A stretch of DNA of 64,000 bases from contig JADNRV010000161.1 of assembly GCA_015499995.1 (NCBI GenBank), positions 55,084 to 119,083 on the forward strand, written 5' to 3'. Source of the DNA: Flammula alnicola (Eukaryota; Basidiomycota; Agaricomycetes; Agaricales; Strophariaceae). Position numbers and translations under genes: made by a program. Positions 34,511 through 45,690 of this stretch are shown in pieces; the first letter of the stretch is position 1, and each line of letters starts with the position of its first letter. The notes beneath the pieces were generated by a model that was given only the letters and a program-made list of their open reading frames with translations, was not told the DNA's origin and did not search any database.

Positions 34511-35754
34511 CTTCCTTTTTGGCAATTATTTACCTGCAAGTACTAGAACCGAAGGGTGTCGAAGGTGGAGTCGAACATATTTATCCCTCTCTGGTTGAAT
34601 TTAAACACCTCCATTTCCTCGCGGACCGTAGCGCGAAGTGACGGGCGACCCGTAAAGGGTGCGGACGCCGGAGGCGCTATGACGGCGCGGGTTGAGGGCA
34701 GGGCGGGCCGGGCCTTCGTAGCCAGGCGGCAAGCTCCATGAGAAGAGAAGCCCGCCAAGGCGTCAAGCAAGTACTGACGAGGCCTAAGCACCGTATGGTC
34801 AACGCTGAAAGAAATTAAGAAGTGAAGCAGGGAAGTGTGGATAAGAGCAGGAGGGTGGAAGGCTGGCCACGTTATTACCTTCTGAGCGGCTCGAGTTCTG
34901 CGGGGGAAAGTCGGATCCATAGCTAGAAGGACGAGGAAAGAACTTGAGGACTAGCAATCTTGAAAGTATGTGGTCAACAATAATAGGAGGACGTCGACGT
35001 CGACGGTGCCCGAGCACAACACGTTCAGGGATAACCTCATGGCTCCTTTCCCGGTCCTGCAAAATTAGTAAACCCGCCCGCCACCTACGAGAGTTCTCAG
35101 CATAGAGAAGACAAGGTCAAAGTACAGCTGCGAACACTCGCAAAAACCTTCTCCGATTCTCTCAGCCATTCACACACAGGCAGATCATGGGAGTCCGACA
35201 GAATACTTGGCATATACACCGTCTCAAAATTTCGTGCCTAATCGAACACGTCAATGCTCCGTATTTTTAGAACCAGAAAAAACACGGTCCATGTCTGTGG
35301 AGAGTACTCACCAAAGTATGGCTCCACTCTTCCCAGTCTGACCACCTGACCAGCGGTAGCGATGATTCGGGCACCGAGCGCACAACATCGAGAGACCGAA
35401 TGAACGAACACACGAACCAGATGGCATCTTCCGTTGTGACGGAAAGCACCCACGTCCGGAATCTCGAAACCGGACGAGGAAGAAACCTCAGCATCTACGC
35501 GCAGGCCCGTCCAGAAAGCAGAAAGCGAGCACTGGCACCATGGCACTGGCCACACTCGCAAATCATGCATCATGTGCAGAAGGGCCTGCTGATGCACTCC
35601 GAAGCCACAACCAGCATCACATTACACATACCATAAGAATAAAACAGGAAAGCTGTCTCCCATCTCCTCCCATCTCCTCTCTTCTCCCTTCTTGCCTGCC
35701 TCTCTTCCCTTCTGCCACAACGCTCTAGATCCAGCCTCAACGCTAACTTCAATC
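34511..35754 (-). other. Unresolved region with possible minus-strand exons
   Basis: 1.24 kb upstream of GH51 copy B. On the minus strand, coding-like blocks occur at about 35597-35300 (followed by GTGAGT), 35056-34880 (after TTTTGCAG; contains HRRRRRPPIIVDHIL) and 34806-34543 (after TTTCTTTCAG). They could be exons of a small unknown gene, but frames are uncertain, no family is recognised, and the last block overlaps the likely GH51 promoter. Confidence 0.3.
34576..34586 (-). promoter_or_regulatory. TATA-like box of GH51 copy B
   Basis: The minus-strand sequence GGATAAATATG lies about 66-76 nt before the ATG of GH51 copy B, a plausible distance for a fungal TATA element. It rests on position and sequence only. 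Confidence 0.35.
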
Positions 35755-37814
35755 CTACATGAACTCCAGGCCCATGCCCACCTGCACGCCTCTCCGCATG
35801 CCATCGCTCTTGTTCGCAGCGAGCGGCACCCCGAAATTCACCTCCACGCGTACCGGATCGAACCTATATATCAGGCCCACGCCTGCAGATATCGATGGAC
35901 GGGACAGAGAGGCAGCGATGGTGTCTTTCAGTGGCACATCTGTGTAATTAATTTGGGTTAGTCGAAGCAGAAAAACATGTTTGAAATTAGAAAAATTGCG
36001 ACCGCCAATTCCCCAAAATCGAAAGAAACGAAAACAAGTCGGCAACGGTGAGGGTACCTAAGAACTTGAAGATACAGAGCCAGAGAAGAGACATACCCTG
36101 GTTGACGCTGTCCAGCCTGCCCGCATTCACCCATGCATGCGTCTTGACCGGCCAGTGTGCCTTGGTCGGGATGCTTGAAATGACACTGACGCCCGCGGAA
36201 TAGTACAGCTCGCCTCCTACTGAATCCTCTACAAATCGCGTTCAACATATGCGCGTTTTTAGTTGGCAAATAGATAGAACACGCAAATAAGTAGTACTCA
36301 CCTCCATCCCGCGGACCCATACTATTCGCCCTGAACGACCTTATCGATGTAGGACCTCCCAGCTGGAACCGGTCAGAGAAAAGCGTCTTTCCGCCCTCGC
36401 CGAGACCCCATAGTAGCCCTGACCGCGCCGCCAGCGATACTGACTAGAGTCGGGAGTCAAAGTACCCAGTTAGCTCGATCAAAGCAGAACCTAAGATATT
36501 AGGATACTCACCACGCCACTGTCGCCAAGCTTCCTCGACACCTGGCCCTCGCCCTCGATTTTGTAAAAGTGTGCGTCGCCGCCCAGCCCGTGCCCTGCGA
36601 GTTCTTGGGAGAGTTTCGCGTATACCCCGCGCGTCGCGGCGATCCTGTCGTCGCGCGTGTCGAATAGGATGCTGTGGCTCAGCGCGGATTTTGTGGAGAT
36701 GCCTGCCGCTTCTCGCATGCTGTGTAGTAGAAATAAAGAGAGTTGCCGTTGTTAATATTCACGCGAGAAAGAAAAAGAAAAGAGAGAATAGCAAAGAAAG
36801 ACGTACCTAATGGACGCACTAGGCGTCAGCCCCGCGATATGTCGAATAACGGCATCGTACGCGAACTCGTTTGCGCCTCTACTGGGAATTCCTGTCTAGG
36901 ACGGACAGATACACGTAATGTCAGGATACAAAGGAAGGGAGACAGCCACCGCTGACCTAGCTCACCCTGACAACTGCCCGAATACCTCTCAGTCCCTCTG
37001 TGCAGCTCGCGTATGTGGAGAGGTCTCGCTCCAAAGCGTAAGCTGAAATTTCGCCGAACGTTGTCATGTTGGGGGTGAGCGGTGCAGTGAGGGCGCCACG
37101 GAAAGCGCGCCGGGTTTTTGTGCCGAGAGATAGATTAGCCTCGAACGTTTCTGCACCGCCAAAGACGTTTCGTATGCGGGCAGAGGCGCTCTAGCAAGGG
37201 GTAAAAGGTAAACGGAGACCAACATAGAGAAGGAGAGAAGAGGCATACCGCAGTGCCTTCGCTGTTCCCGACTTCGGTTGAGCTGGAGACATACCACCTC
37301 CCGCGCTCTTTCGTCTTGAACACCATCTCCACATCACCGGGCTGGGCGAGGACGTCGCGAGGACGATCGATGTACGCCTCGACGGACGAGAAGACGTCGG
37401 TCTTTCTTAGAGAGTTGGATATACGTCTTGTTGCATGAAGCACGTCCTCCAGGGTAGTGGGCTGCTCGGCGACAGCAGGGAAGGGTGGGGGTATGGCAGG
37501 GTTAATGATGGCGCCGAGGAAGGACTGACGGGTGTGCGGCGCGCCTTCTACGCGAACTGCGGATATATTCACGGATGTTTTGAGATTGTCGTTGATCTAC
37601 GAAGGCCATGGGTCACGGCTGCACGAGAGATAAGAAAGATACTGACGACTTCAGATAAATGGAGAATAGCAGACTCGTATTCGCCCCTCAGTTTCCTGGC
37701 GATGCGGTCCTGTTGCCATTTTATGAGTTTATCGAGCTCCTTGGGCTCCTTTTCGCGGGGTGCAGATGAGTTGTGGAGAGGAGGTTTGAGTTGGGGAGAA
37801 TCCAAGTCGGCCAT
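35755..37814 (-). CDS. SAM50: SAM50/TOB55, mitochondrial outer-membrane beta-barrel assembly factor
   Basis: Minus exons: 37814-37647, 37596-37249, 37190-36966, 36895-36807, 36719-36512, 36443-36302, 36228-36097 and 35939-35755, all frame-consistent. An N-terminal region is followed by a POTRA-like segment (VNISAVRVEGAPHTRQSFL, then DVFSSVEAYIDRP) and the Omp85 barrel: RGRWYVSSSTEVGNSEGTA, SASARIRNVFGGAETFEANL, ALSHSILFDTRDD, SDRFQLGGPTSIRSF, and a last strand GVQVGMGLEFM. SAM50 is the central subunit of the SAM complex, inserting barrels into the outer mitochondrial membrane. About 500 residues, normal for fungi. Divergent from the MATE gene. Confidence 0.93.
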
Positions 37815-37997
37815 GGCTTTCTAGTTCAAAAGGGTGAACGGAAGAAAACGCCAACACGAAAATCATCACGTGAGTGAATATGTAGATCGAGATTAGACGG
37901 TCGGGCGGGCGGAACGAGTGTGATGTAATATTGTCCGCCCGCCCGGTGATAGTGTCTCCATTTTTTGCTAAACAGTGTCCCTTGTCGTCCGACCACA
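37815..37997. promoter_or_regulatory. Bidirectional promoter (SAM50 / MATE) with CACGTG and GC-rich inverted repeat
   Basis: 183 bp separate the two start codons. CACGTG (E-box) lies at 37867-37872. A perfect 12-bp inverted repeat, CGGGCGGGCGGA (37902-37913) and TCCGCCCGCCCG (37934-37945), has a 20-bp spacer. CACGTG sites bind bHLH factors such as Cbf1 or SREBP-type proteins in fungi; which factor acts here is not known. Confidence 0.55.
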
Positions 37998-40900
37998 ATG
38001 TCCTCCACATATGCTCACTATCAGGGCCCTTCTTCTCTCCCAGCCGACTATGCAATTCTATCCACACTCAATTCTCACCATATAGACTCTGCAATAGAGT
38101 CAGACGAGTCGGACGAAGACTCTACGCCCACTATTGCTGGCTCTCCCCGTCACGTAACCCGTCGCGAGAGTTTTCCTGCAGCCTACTATTACCGTCCCCA
38201 TAACCCGACTATTGGGTCCTATCCGCGCGATGACCGCGCAAGCGTAGCGTCATTGCAGACTTCCGGTGTCGATTTTACCTTGGCCTCAGAGACTACACCC
38301 CTTCTGAACAACCCACCTATACCACGCATCGAAGAAAGCATCGACCGCGACCCATCTTATGACAATGAATCCAAAGTTTTCATGTTCTGGGAGGAACTCC
38401 TTATACTAACTAAATATGCTTTACCCGTCTTTGGGTACGTTTCCAGCATTTTCCACCGCTATCTTATCCGGTCACTCACCCTCTTCCGCAGAACGCACGT
38501 TCTTGAATATTCCCTCGTCATCGTTTCTGTTGTATCTATTGGACATATCTCAACTACCGCTCTCGCCGCAATTACCCTCGGCTCCATGACCGCCAGCGTT
38601 AGCGGATTCAGCATCATCCAAGGGTTCGCCAGTGCCCTCGACACAATGCTTCCCTCCGCATGGACCTCTCCCCAACCACAACTCGTCGGTCTCTGGTCGC
38701 AACGCATGAGTAAGTCAACACTGCTTCCTCCCCTCCTTCCTTCCATACCACCTGTCGCCCCCTTTACTTCGGCCTCGGAATGAAGGCAGATTGCCTCCCA
38801 CACCGAGAACGTCACTAACTCCAAAATTCGCCTCATATCACAGCTGTCGTCATGTTCGCCTCTTTAATAGTAAGTTATCTATTCCTGCGTCTTGTCTCGG
38901 CCGAATAGCGCGAAATCTGACGCCCCACTAATCTTACCCCTAACCCCAGCCCACCCTCCTTATCTGGTTCAATGCCGAATCCATCCTGGTCTTCCTCAAA
39001 CAGGACCCTGAAGTCGCGCACCTCGCCTCCATCTACCTGCGCTGGGTCGCGCTGGGTCTTCCAGGTTTGGCTTCCCGTTTGCCTTTTCCGTCCCTAGTAA
39101 CCTTAAATTAACGATAAACTATTCTATTCTTATCCATTGCGCGCTTTTAGCCTATGCGTTCAACTGCATCAGCCGGTACGCTTCCTTCACTTCATACATG
39201 CCTTCTAGGGTGACCCGCAGCTTGATCTGATAAGAAAAATTTAGGCGTTATTTCCAGTCTCAAGGTACCCCCGTCTCCGTCGCATCTCGGATGAAGCGCC
39301 AAATTAAATATATCTATCCTACAAACAGGTCTATTCGCAGTGCCTACGCGCATCGTGTTCATCGTCGCGCCAATCAACGCGCTCCTCAACTACCTCCTCG
39401 GTAAGCTGCTCTATCTTGTTGTCCACGCTCCGCCTATACCTACCCACTGCTATCTAGTATGGGGCCCCGCACCCATCCGCCTTGGGTTCATCGGTGCCCC
39501 AATCGCCACCGCCATCTCCTTCAACCTCATCGCTCTGATGTCCATCCTCTACGGCATCTTCTATACCCCCCACACGGCGTGGCACCCCCTCTCCCGCCGA
39601 ATGTTCACTAGCCTGGGTGTTTTGGTCAATCTAGGACTGAGCGGCGTCGGTTAGTACTGTTACTGCGTTGGTTATTATATATATCGCCTAATACTGATGA
39701 TCTTGTACAGGTCAGACGGCATCGGAGTGGTGGGCATGGGAGCTCGTCGCGCTCGCTGCTTCCTTGTACGTCTGTTCAATTCTAAGTTTCCTTTTTCTGT
39801 TCGTATTAATTAACCCTCGCAAAGACTCGGACCAACGGCGCTGGCGACACAATCAGTGCTGCTTGTCTCTTCCTCTACAACCTTTCAAGCGCCCTTCGCG
39901 CTGAGCATAGCTACTGCTGTACGGTGCGTCTTCACCTTCCTCCTTTTTTTGAGTAGAAGGGCGTTCTTAATCATCCATTCTTTTCTGTAATAATAGGATC
40001 GGCAACCTCCTTGGCGAGTCCAAAGCCAAGCGCGCAGGCGTCGCCGCCAACACGTCTATCCTTATGGCCTTCCTCATCGCGTGCATCCCGAGGTGAGTTT
40101 GCGCTGCATTTCGTGGATCGTGTGTTTGTTTGGCGATCTATGTGGCGGTGGCGGTGTGGCGTATCTGCTACTTTACTCCAAGTAGAGTCCTTAGTACATG
40201 GTCCATCGACGCCCTCGTTCCGTTTTTTGCTTTGTGATAACGCGGATTTTGAATGCTGACGCATTTCTTAGTACGGTCTTCCTCGTGTTCCGGAATTCAT
40301 GGGCGTACATATTCAATGATGATCCAGGTCTGTCTTTCGTTCATTCGCTCTTGTTGTGTGGCTTGAATGTGCTTTATGCTGACTTCAACTGGTGTTCCTA
40401 AAATAAATAAATAAACAGCCGTCGTCAAACTCGTAGCGTCCATCATGCCGATCATCGCGCTCTTCCAGGTGTTCGACGGCATTGCAGCTGTTACTGGTGG
40501 TATTTTCCGTGCTAGAGGTAAACAGGTACGCTTGTTTATTGCATGAAATTCAACGGCATGAGGTTCTGGTGTTCATTCGTTCGGTTTTCTCTCTCTTTTC
40601 ATGATCACATAGTTCCTGGGTGCTCTGCTAAATCTCAGGTGAGCTTTTTATTTTTTTTGGTAGATGGTTTATTTCGAGAATTGCCAAAAATTAACTACCT
40701 TCTTCCCCAATAGCGCATATTACATTTTCGGTAAGCCCCTTCCCCCCCTACTAAAAGCAAAAGCAAGCAATAACCAACTCCCACCACCACCACCACCACC
40801 ACCACTCTACAGGCATCCCACTCGGCATCTACCTCGCCTTCAAGCACCATCTCGAGCTGCACGGGCTCTGGCTCGGCCTCACGTTCTCGCTCGTCTACTG

Positions 40901-41051
40901 CGCGCTGATTGGCACGTGGCTGTGTCTGCTCACGGACTGGGACCACGAGGTGCGCAAGGTCGAAAAGCGGCTCGAGGAGGAGGATAAGGTGCGCAGGCAG
41001 GAGAGCCGCGATGTGGAGCGGGATAGGGTTGGAGGTGTGGATGGGCTGTGA
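37998..41051 (+). CDS. MATE-family multidrug/toxin extrusion transporter
   Basis: Sixteen exons: 37998-38434, 38492-38709, 38844-38869, 38950-39064, 39151-39175, 39245-39264, 39329-39400, 39458-39649, 39711-39765, 39825-39923, 39997-40092, 40272-40327, 40419-40525, 40613-40638, 40714-40730 and 40813-41051. A ~130-residue hydrophilic Ser/Asp-rich N-terminus precedes the MatE core with twelve expected helices: GHISTTALAAITLGSMTA, GFASALDTMLPSAWTSPQ, RRYFQSQGLFAVPTRI (needs the 20-nt exon at 39245), GLSGVGQTASEWWAWE and GGIFRARGKQFLGALLN. It is similar to yeast ERC1-type vacuolar or plasma-membrane antiporters that export cationic compounds. A very acidic/basic tail ends the protein. The alternative upstream ATG (37965) is less likely. 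Confidence 0.92.
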
Positions 41052-41264
41052 GGAGGCTGTGGGCGGAGGGAGGTGGGTAGGGTGTGGGGAGTGTGTGCGG
41101 TGGAGAGGAATGGCGTGTGTGATGGTGGTGCAGCTGCACGCGAGGTGGATGAGTGTACTCGCCTGAATTATGAAAGTAATGCCAATCATGATATTTCTCA
41201 ATGCTTTTCAGAACCTTTGTCGCTCCGCGCAGCCACCTCTTCGTGCAATATTTCATTCACGTTT

Positions 41265-42269
41265 ATGTTCAAATTCGGCTTTGACGACTCTTGGGCGACT
41301 CGGACGCAGAAGATTTCCGAAAGTCTGTCGGACCTTGGGGTTGAATCTACCGAAGCTCAAGACCCGCTGAAGTTAAGTCTACCATCTCCAGCATTCTCTG
41401 AGATCTTCCTCTAGCAGCTTGTTCGCGATCAGTAACCTCTTCCACCAACATACAGCATGGCGCTGCTTTCTGGGCGTTACGAATTTTGTCTAGTTGGACA
41501 CTGTTTCTTGCGCGATATATTTGATTCCTCTGCAACAAATCATGATCCCTCCGGAAAAGTACCTCCGAAGACCGAGATACATTTGCAAGATTATAACGAT
41601 TCAGTCCTCCACCTTATAACGCTTCCAAATATCCTTTCTACTAGTACATGGCGCAAGTCCTTCTCATTTACAGATGCTACTCCCCCACTTATCACTTCAC
41701 AGACACGGTGTGACCCCGCGAATCCGTCCACGCCGACCCTTACCGGTACACAACCACTGGCAACGACTCTGAACTTGCAACCATCGATGCCAAGTTCCAA
41801 CAACCCAAGCGAACTCCCAATTACCCCAGAACTCAAAGCCGCTTTCTTGTCTTCGCTACAGTCTCTCAACATAACGCTTCGCTTCTTCTCTGGATCGTGG
41901 AACATCTTCGACTCTATCCACACCATCGGCCCTGCTGGGTACAGCATTCTCCTCACATCAGAAACGATATACCACACCGACAATCTCGAGCCTCTACTCA
42001 ACGTCACGCAAGCCGCATATACTGGAAAGCCAGCAGCTACGCCAGACTCTTCTCTCAAGGTAGAAGAATCGGACTCGGCAGTTGAAGGTCCCCGTCCAGA
42101 CTACATGTGTCTCGTTGCAGCGAAGCCTGTGCTGTATTTCGGGGTGGGAGGCGGAGTCTCGGACTTCCTCAAGGCACTGGAAAGTGAGCAAGGCCGCGTC
42201 AATACGGTCCTGGAGCAAAATGCTGGCTTGGAAGAAAAATTATGCATGTCCGTTGGTCGTGATGCGTGA
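41265..42269 (+). pseudogene. METTL18/HPM1-like protein-histidine methyltransferase, damaged
   Basis: The start MFKFGFDDSW is the conserved N-terminus of the METTL18/Hpm1 family (ribosomal-protein His methylation). The frame then meets TAG at 41412-41414 and TAA at 41433-41435. Downstream the same frame is open from about 41436 to 42269, with KTEIHLQDYNDSVLHLITLPN, LRFFSGSW, ILLTSETIYH and VLYFGVGGGVSDFLKALE, all expected family motifs. The AdoMet motif I (ELGCGTG type) and the ~100 residues before it are missing: where it should be, the sequence reads GRYEFCLVGHCFLRDIFDSS. A real gene with an internal deletion plus stops seems most likely; a mis-assembled 5' part is possible. Confidence 0.66.
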
Positions 42270-42839
42270 TTATTGCGATAGAAGTTTTGGCAGTGTGTTC
42301 GTAACATAAGGTAGCCTTCAAGTTATCTCTCAGACAATAGGACATATCTTCGCGGCCCCTCTTATTTCCAGCTTTCTAATGACTATAAAACTATGGCACA
42401 TCGACAAGATTTTCGGATAGAAATTGAGTAGAAATATTCTTTGCTGACGGTGCGCTTTCGTCTTTGTTCGGCTGATGGGAGCCTGGTAATCTAAATCTTG
42501 CGGCCTTCCTTGTTCCTTCCTTCCACTTTGCTTGCCAAGAACGTTGAGGTGTTTGCTCCTTCTCAAAATCTAGAAATATGAATTCTTAGGAGTTCCACAA
42601 GACAATGGGGCTGGGTTGCTTTATACTGTGAGCCTCAAGTCGTCCGTCTGCTATTTCGTCAATCTCGTTTTTGGGCTCACGCGCATGACTCTCAGACTCT
42701 GACCTGAAGTTCCGGCTGATTTTACAGGCTGTGTCCAATGTGTCGTCGGCTATCAGTCCATGTATATTCCGTGAGTATGGCATATGTTGGATTCCAATTA
42801 GCGGTTCTCAGGCCTCCCTTTTTTTTTCTTCTTCTTTTT
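42270..42839. other. Convergent intergenic region
   Basis: 570 bp between the methyltransferase remnant and the stop of the HET gene. It includes a pyrimidine tract (CCCTTTTTTTTTCTTCTTC) at about 42817. No gene is supported. Confidence 0.5.
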
Positions 42840-45128
42840 TCAGATAATCTCGACTCTCATGACTCCCGACTTCCTCGTCAACACATCCTTATTGTGTACC
42901 CAATCCTCAATGTGCTGGGTCCACCGCCCAATCCTTTCAAATCTTGTTCCTTCAGCAGTCGGCTTCAATATCAGTCCTCGATGTCTGACATGAGGGTGCT
43001 TGTCGTGATCAAAAACTTCGCTGAATGAGCCGATGAAGAGACAGTAAACGGTTCCACATGCAGATGCCTCAGCTGTAGGCGTATCGTAATTGAGGTGGAG
43101 GGAGTTGAAGGTGCCATATTGTACGGTCGTAACGTTGGCCAACCAGGGAGGCGGGGAGCGAGGAGACTCCCCCACCATGACGGCACACATTGCGCCCTCG
43201 ATGACGATGCGTCCACCGTGGACCGTGCCGTACTTATTCTGCCCCTTGATATCAACTGAAGCACTGATGATCCGAGTACGGGGGTCTTGTTTGTAGCTCG
43301 TTGTCCCTCCGTATGACGCCAGCTTTGGCTTTGTCTCGTATTCCCAGTCTATCCCGCTGGCATCGTCGCCTCCCCACACCAGGGACGTCCATGACCAGGA
43401 CGGCGCGGTCAAAGGTCTTTCTTCCAAATTGAAAGGTTTCCGCTCTCTCGTAGGTCCTGCCGTCTGCTTGCTGCCTCCAGACTCCCACAAGAGGTCGCGG
43501 GCCAGATCGCCTTCCCATAAACCAGCAAGGTACCGCTCATTCTTGGGGAAATACTCCGCAAATCTGTATGCCAGACCAGAGAGAGCGGGGAGCCGATCAG
43601 ACTCATAGGTCAGATCCAGCAAGCTAACGTCCTCCACGATGGTCCTCCACAGCCCGTGCAATGCTTTCTTATCGTTCAAAGCGCTGAGCTTTGCGATTCG
43701 GTCCTTGGTCGCGCTCCAGCCATCGCCATCGGGCGGTCTTCCATCTAGCACCTTGCATTCGCATCGCTGTGTAACGTTGCATGCCCAGACCATCTCGTTG
43801 GCATGCAGATGGACCGAGCGTGCTGCGAGGGAGCGTTCCTGATACACCCATGCGCGGGGCAGCAGCGGTGCCGCATCCATATGCATACGGATCCATCGAG
43901 GCGTTTGCAAAGCCTCGTGGGACGACATCATTGCAAGCCGGATGCGTATGTCCTGCGCCATTCCTGGTACCTTGAATGACTTGACTTTGCATTTCCTCTT
44001 TCTCGACACCGGCTCTCTCTTTCCGTCCCCGTCGTCTACTGAGCTCGAAAACTCCTCGGTCCATCCGAGCGAATCTCTTGCGGTCCATCTGGCCCCCAAA
44101 CACCCCTCATGTCCACCTGTCGCCCGCGTCGCCGCAATATTCAGATAACAGCATGCATATGTATCTGCCATGACAGCACTCTGTTGCTCCCAATCTGCCT
44201 TATCTTGTTGGATGATGCACAATGAATCGATCCAAATATATCGCAATCCTAGCCCCCGTGTGATTGCGACAGCGTCTTGAAAAGTCTTTGGCATCTGCTC
44301 CAATGGAATACCACGCATACGCTTGGCAATCGTCGCCTGTGTCGTAGTCAGCAGCAGCTCCTTCCCCCAGCAGTGGCTTAGTGCAACGTAGTGGCCGCGC
44401 TGCCCTTCGGTTGTCTCGATAAGCCGGATCCGCCCGCCAGACAAGTCCAGGACGCGTCGTGGCAAAAGCTCTCCCTGATGGTTTGCACTACGGTCCTTCT
44501 GGCACAACGCATGGTTTTTGTCACAGTCCTGTAACCACGGTTTGATGATTGCTGCATACTCTTCCACGCTGGGCTTTGTAGGGACTTCGCCGGCGGCCCC
44601 GATGGCCTTCCACGGTGCTGGGGCAGCTGTTCAACCCCCCATCAGCACAAAATCGATTCGAGAATATAGGCCGAACTCACCACTTGGTGGCGTGTAGATC
44701 TCGACATCGAAATCCGCGGAGAGTTCGCTGTTGACACTCAGACTGCACCTCATCTTAATGCTCAGACTCTTCGAGGCCCCGCTCTTTCCTGCCGCCTCTC
44801 TTCTCTTTTCAAGCTCGACCGTATCCGGAGCAGAATTTGTGTCATGGGGTTCATCCAATATCGCGATGATATATGTTATCTCTTTTCCCGGCGGGATATC
44901 TACAACATCGCCGGAATTGACCAGGGTGTCAAAGGCGGATTTTAGAAAGCGGCAGGATGCGCAAGACGGATCCTTGGCCAGATCGGCGGCGCTGATCCAG
45001 TGCCTTGCGACCCCATCGAGTGAGCGGACGCGCGGGTTTTTGTTAGGCTGGGGAATGTAGCGTAGATCGAGGTCGAAACATGTAGGGCGGGCGGGAGAGG
45101 AATGAAACGCTTCGGGAGGTCCAGGCAT
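42840..45128 (-). CDS. Heterokaryon-incompatibility (HET) domain protein
   Basis: Exons 45128-44681 and 44626-42840 (54-bp intron); about 745 residues. The N-terminal ~150 residues hold a C-x-x-C pair (CASC) and a variable region. The HET domain follows at about residues 210-380: HYVALSHCWG, TTQATIAKRMRGIPL, MPKTFQDAVAITRGLGLRYIWIDSLCIIQ, DWEQQSAVMADTYACCYLNIAAT. A long C-terminal region has LPRAWVYQERSLAAR and PSWSWTSLVWG, the usual tail of HET proteins. In ascomycetes such proteins trigger non-self cell death; in basidiomycetes the family is large and roles are mostly unknown. The gene is clearly intact. Confidence 0.92.
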
Positions 45129-45185
45129 AGGGATGATGATGGCAGTGAAGACTTAATAGTACTCAATCCTGGGAATCGTCAAAGT

Positions 45186-45690
45186 AGTTATGTCCACAGT
45201 TTATATATTTCAATATTAGCGCCCATTTGCGTTGATAACAATGGCTTTCATTCGGTGGCTCCTCGAGTCCGTGATCGTCCAGAAAGACCAGCCAGTATGA
45301 AAGTGCCGCATACGTCGGTTCTATATCTAATCTGGGAAGCGTGAAGAATTTGGAACCTCGTGTCTGGCCACATACATATCTATTGACAGTATACCAATCA
45401 TTCCCCATGTCAAGACCGTGACTTAACTCTCACGTATAGTTACCAACTCTATGTCCACAATTTATATCTTTCAATATTAGCGCCCACTGCGTTGATAACA
45501 ATAGCTTTCAACGGTGCCACATACGTCGGTTCTCTACAAGTTTTTCACAGCGCTAAAGTCAATATAAATTTAATCTGGGAAGTGTGTAGAATTTGGAAAC
45601 TCGTGTCTGCCCACATGACAGTATATCAACCATTCCCAATGTCAAGACCGACTTAGACCGTGACTCTCACGTATATACTTACCAACTAAA
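45186..45690. repeat. Imperfect tandem duplication, ~255-bp unit
   Basis: Unit 1 (about 45186-45440) and unit 2 (about 45448-45690) share ordered blocks: TATGTCCACA(G/A)TTTATAT, TTTCAATATTAGCGCCCA, TGCGTTGATAACAAT, CATACGTCGGTTCT, AATCTGGGAAG(C/T)GTG, TCAAGACCG and TCTCACGTATA. Small indels separate the units. It lies upstream of the HET gene's start and could influence it. Confidence 0.72.

Noticed and set aside
40695..41256. Long antisense open frames (108-168 codons) opposite the last MATE exon
   Set aside because: They are low-complexity shadows (His/Pro/Val runs) of a GC-rich coding exon with a CCACCACC repeat.
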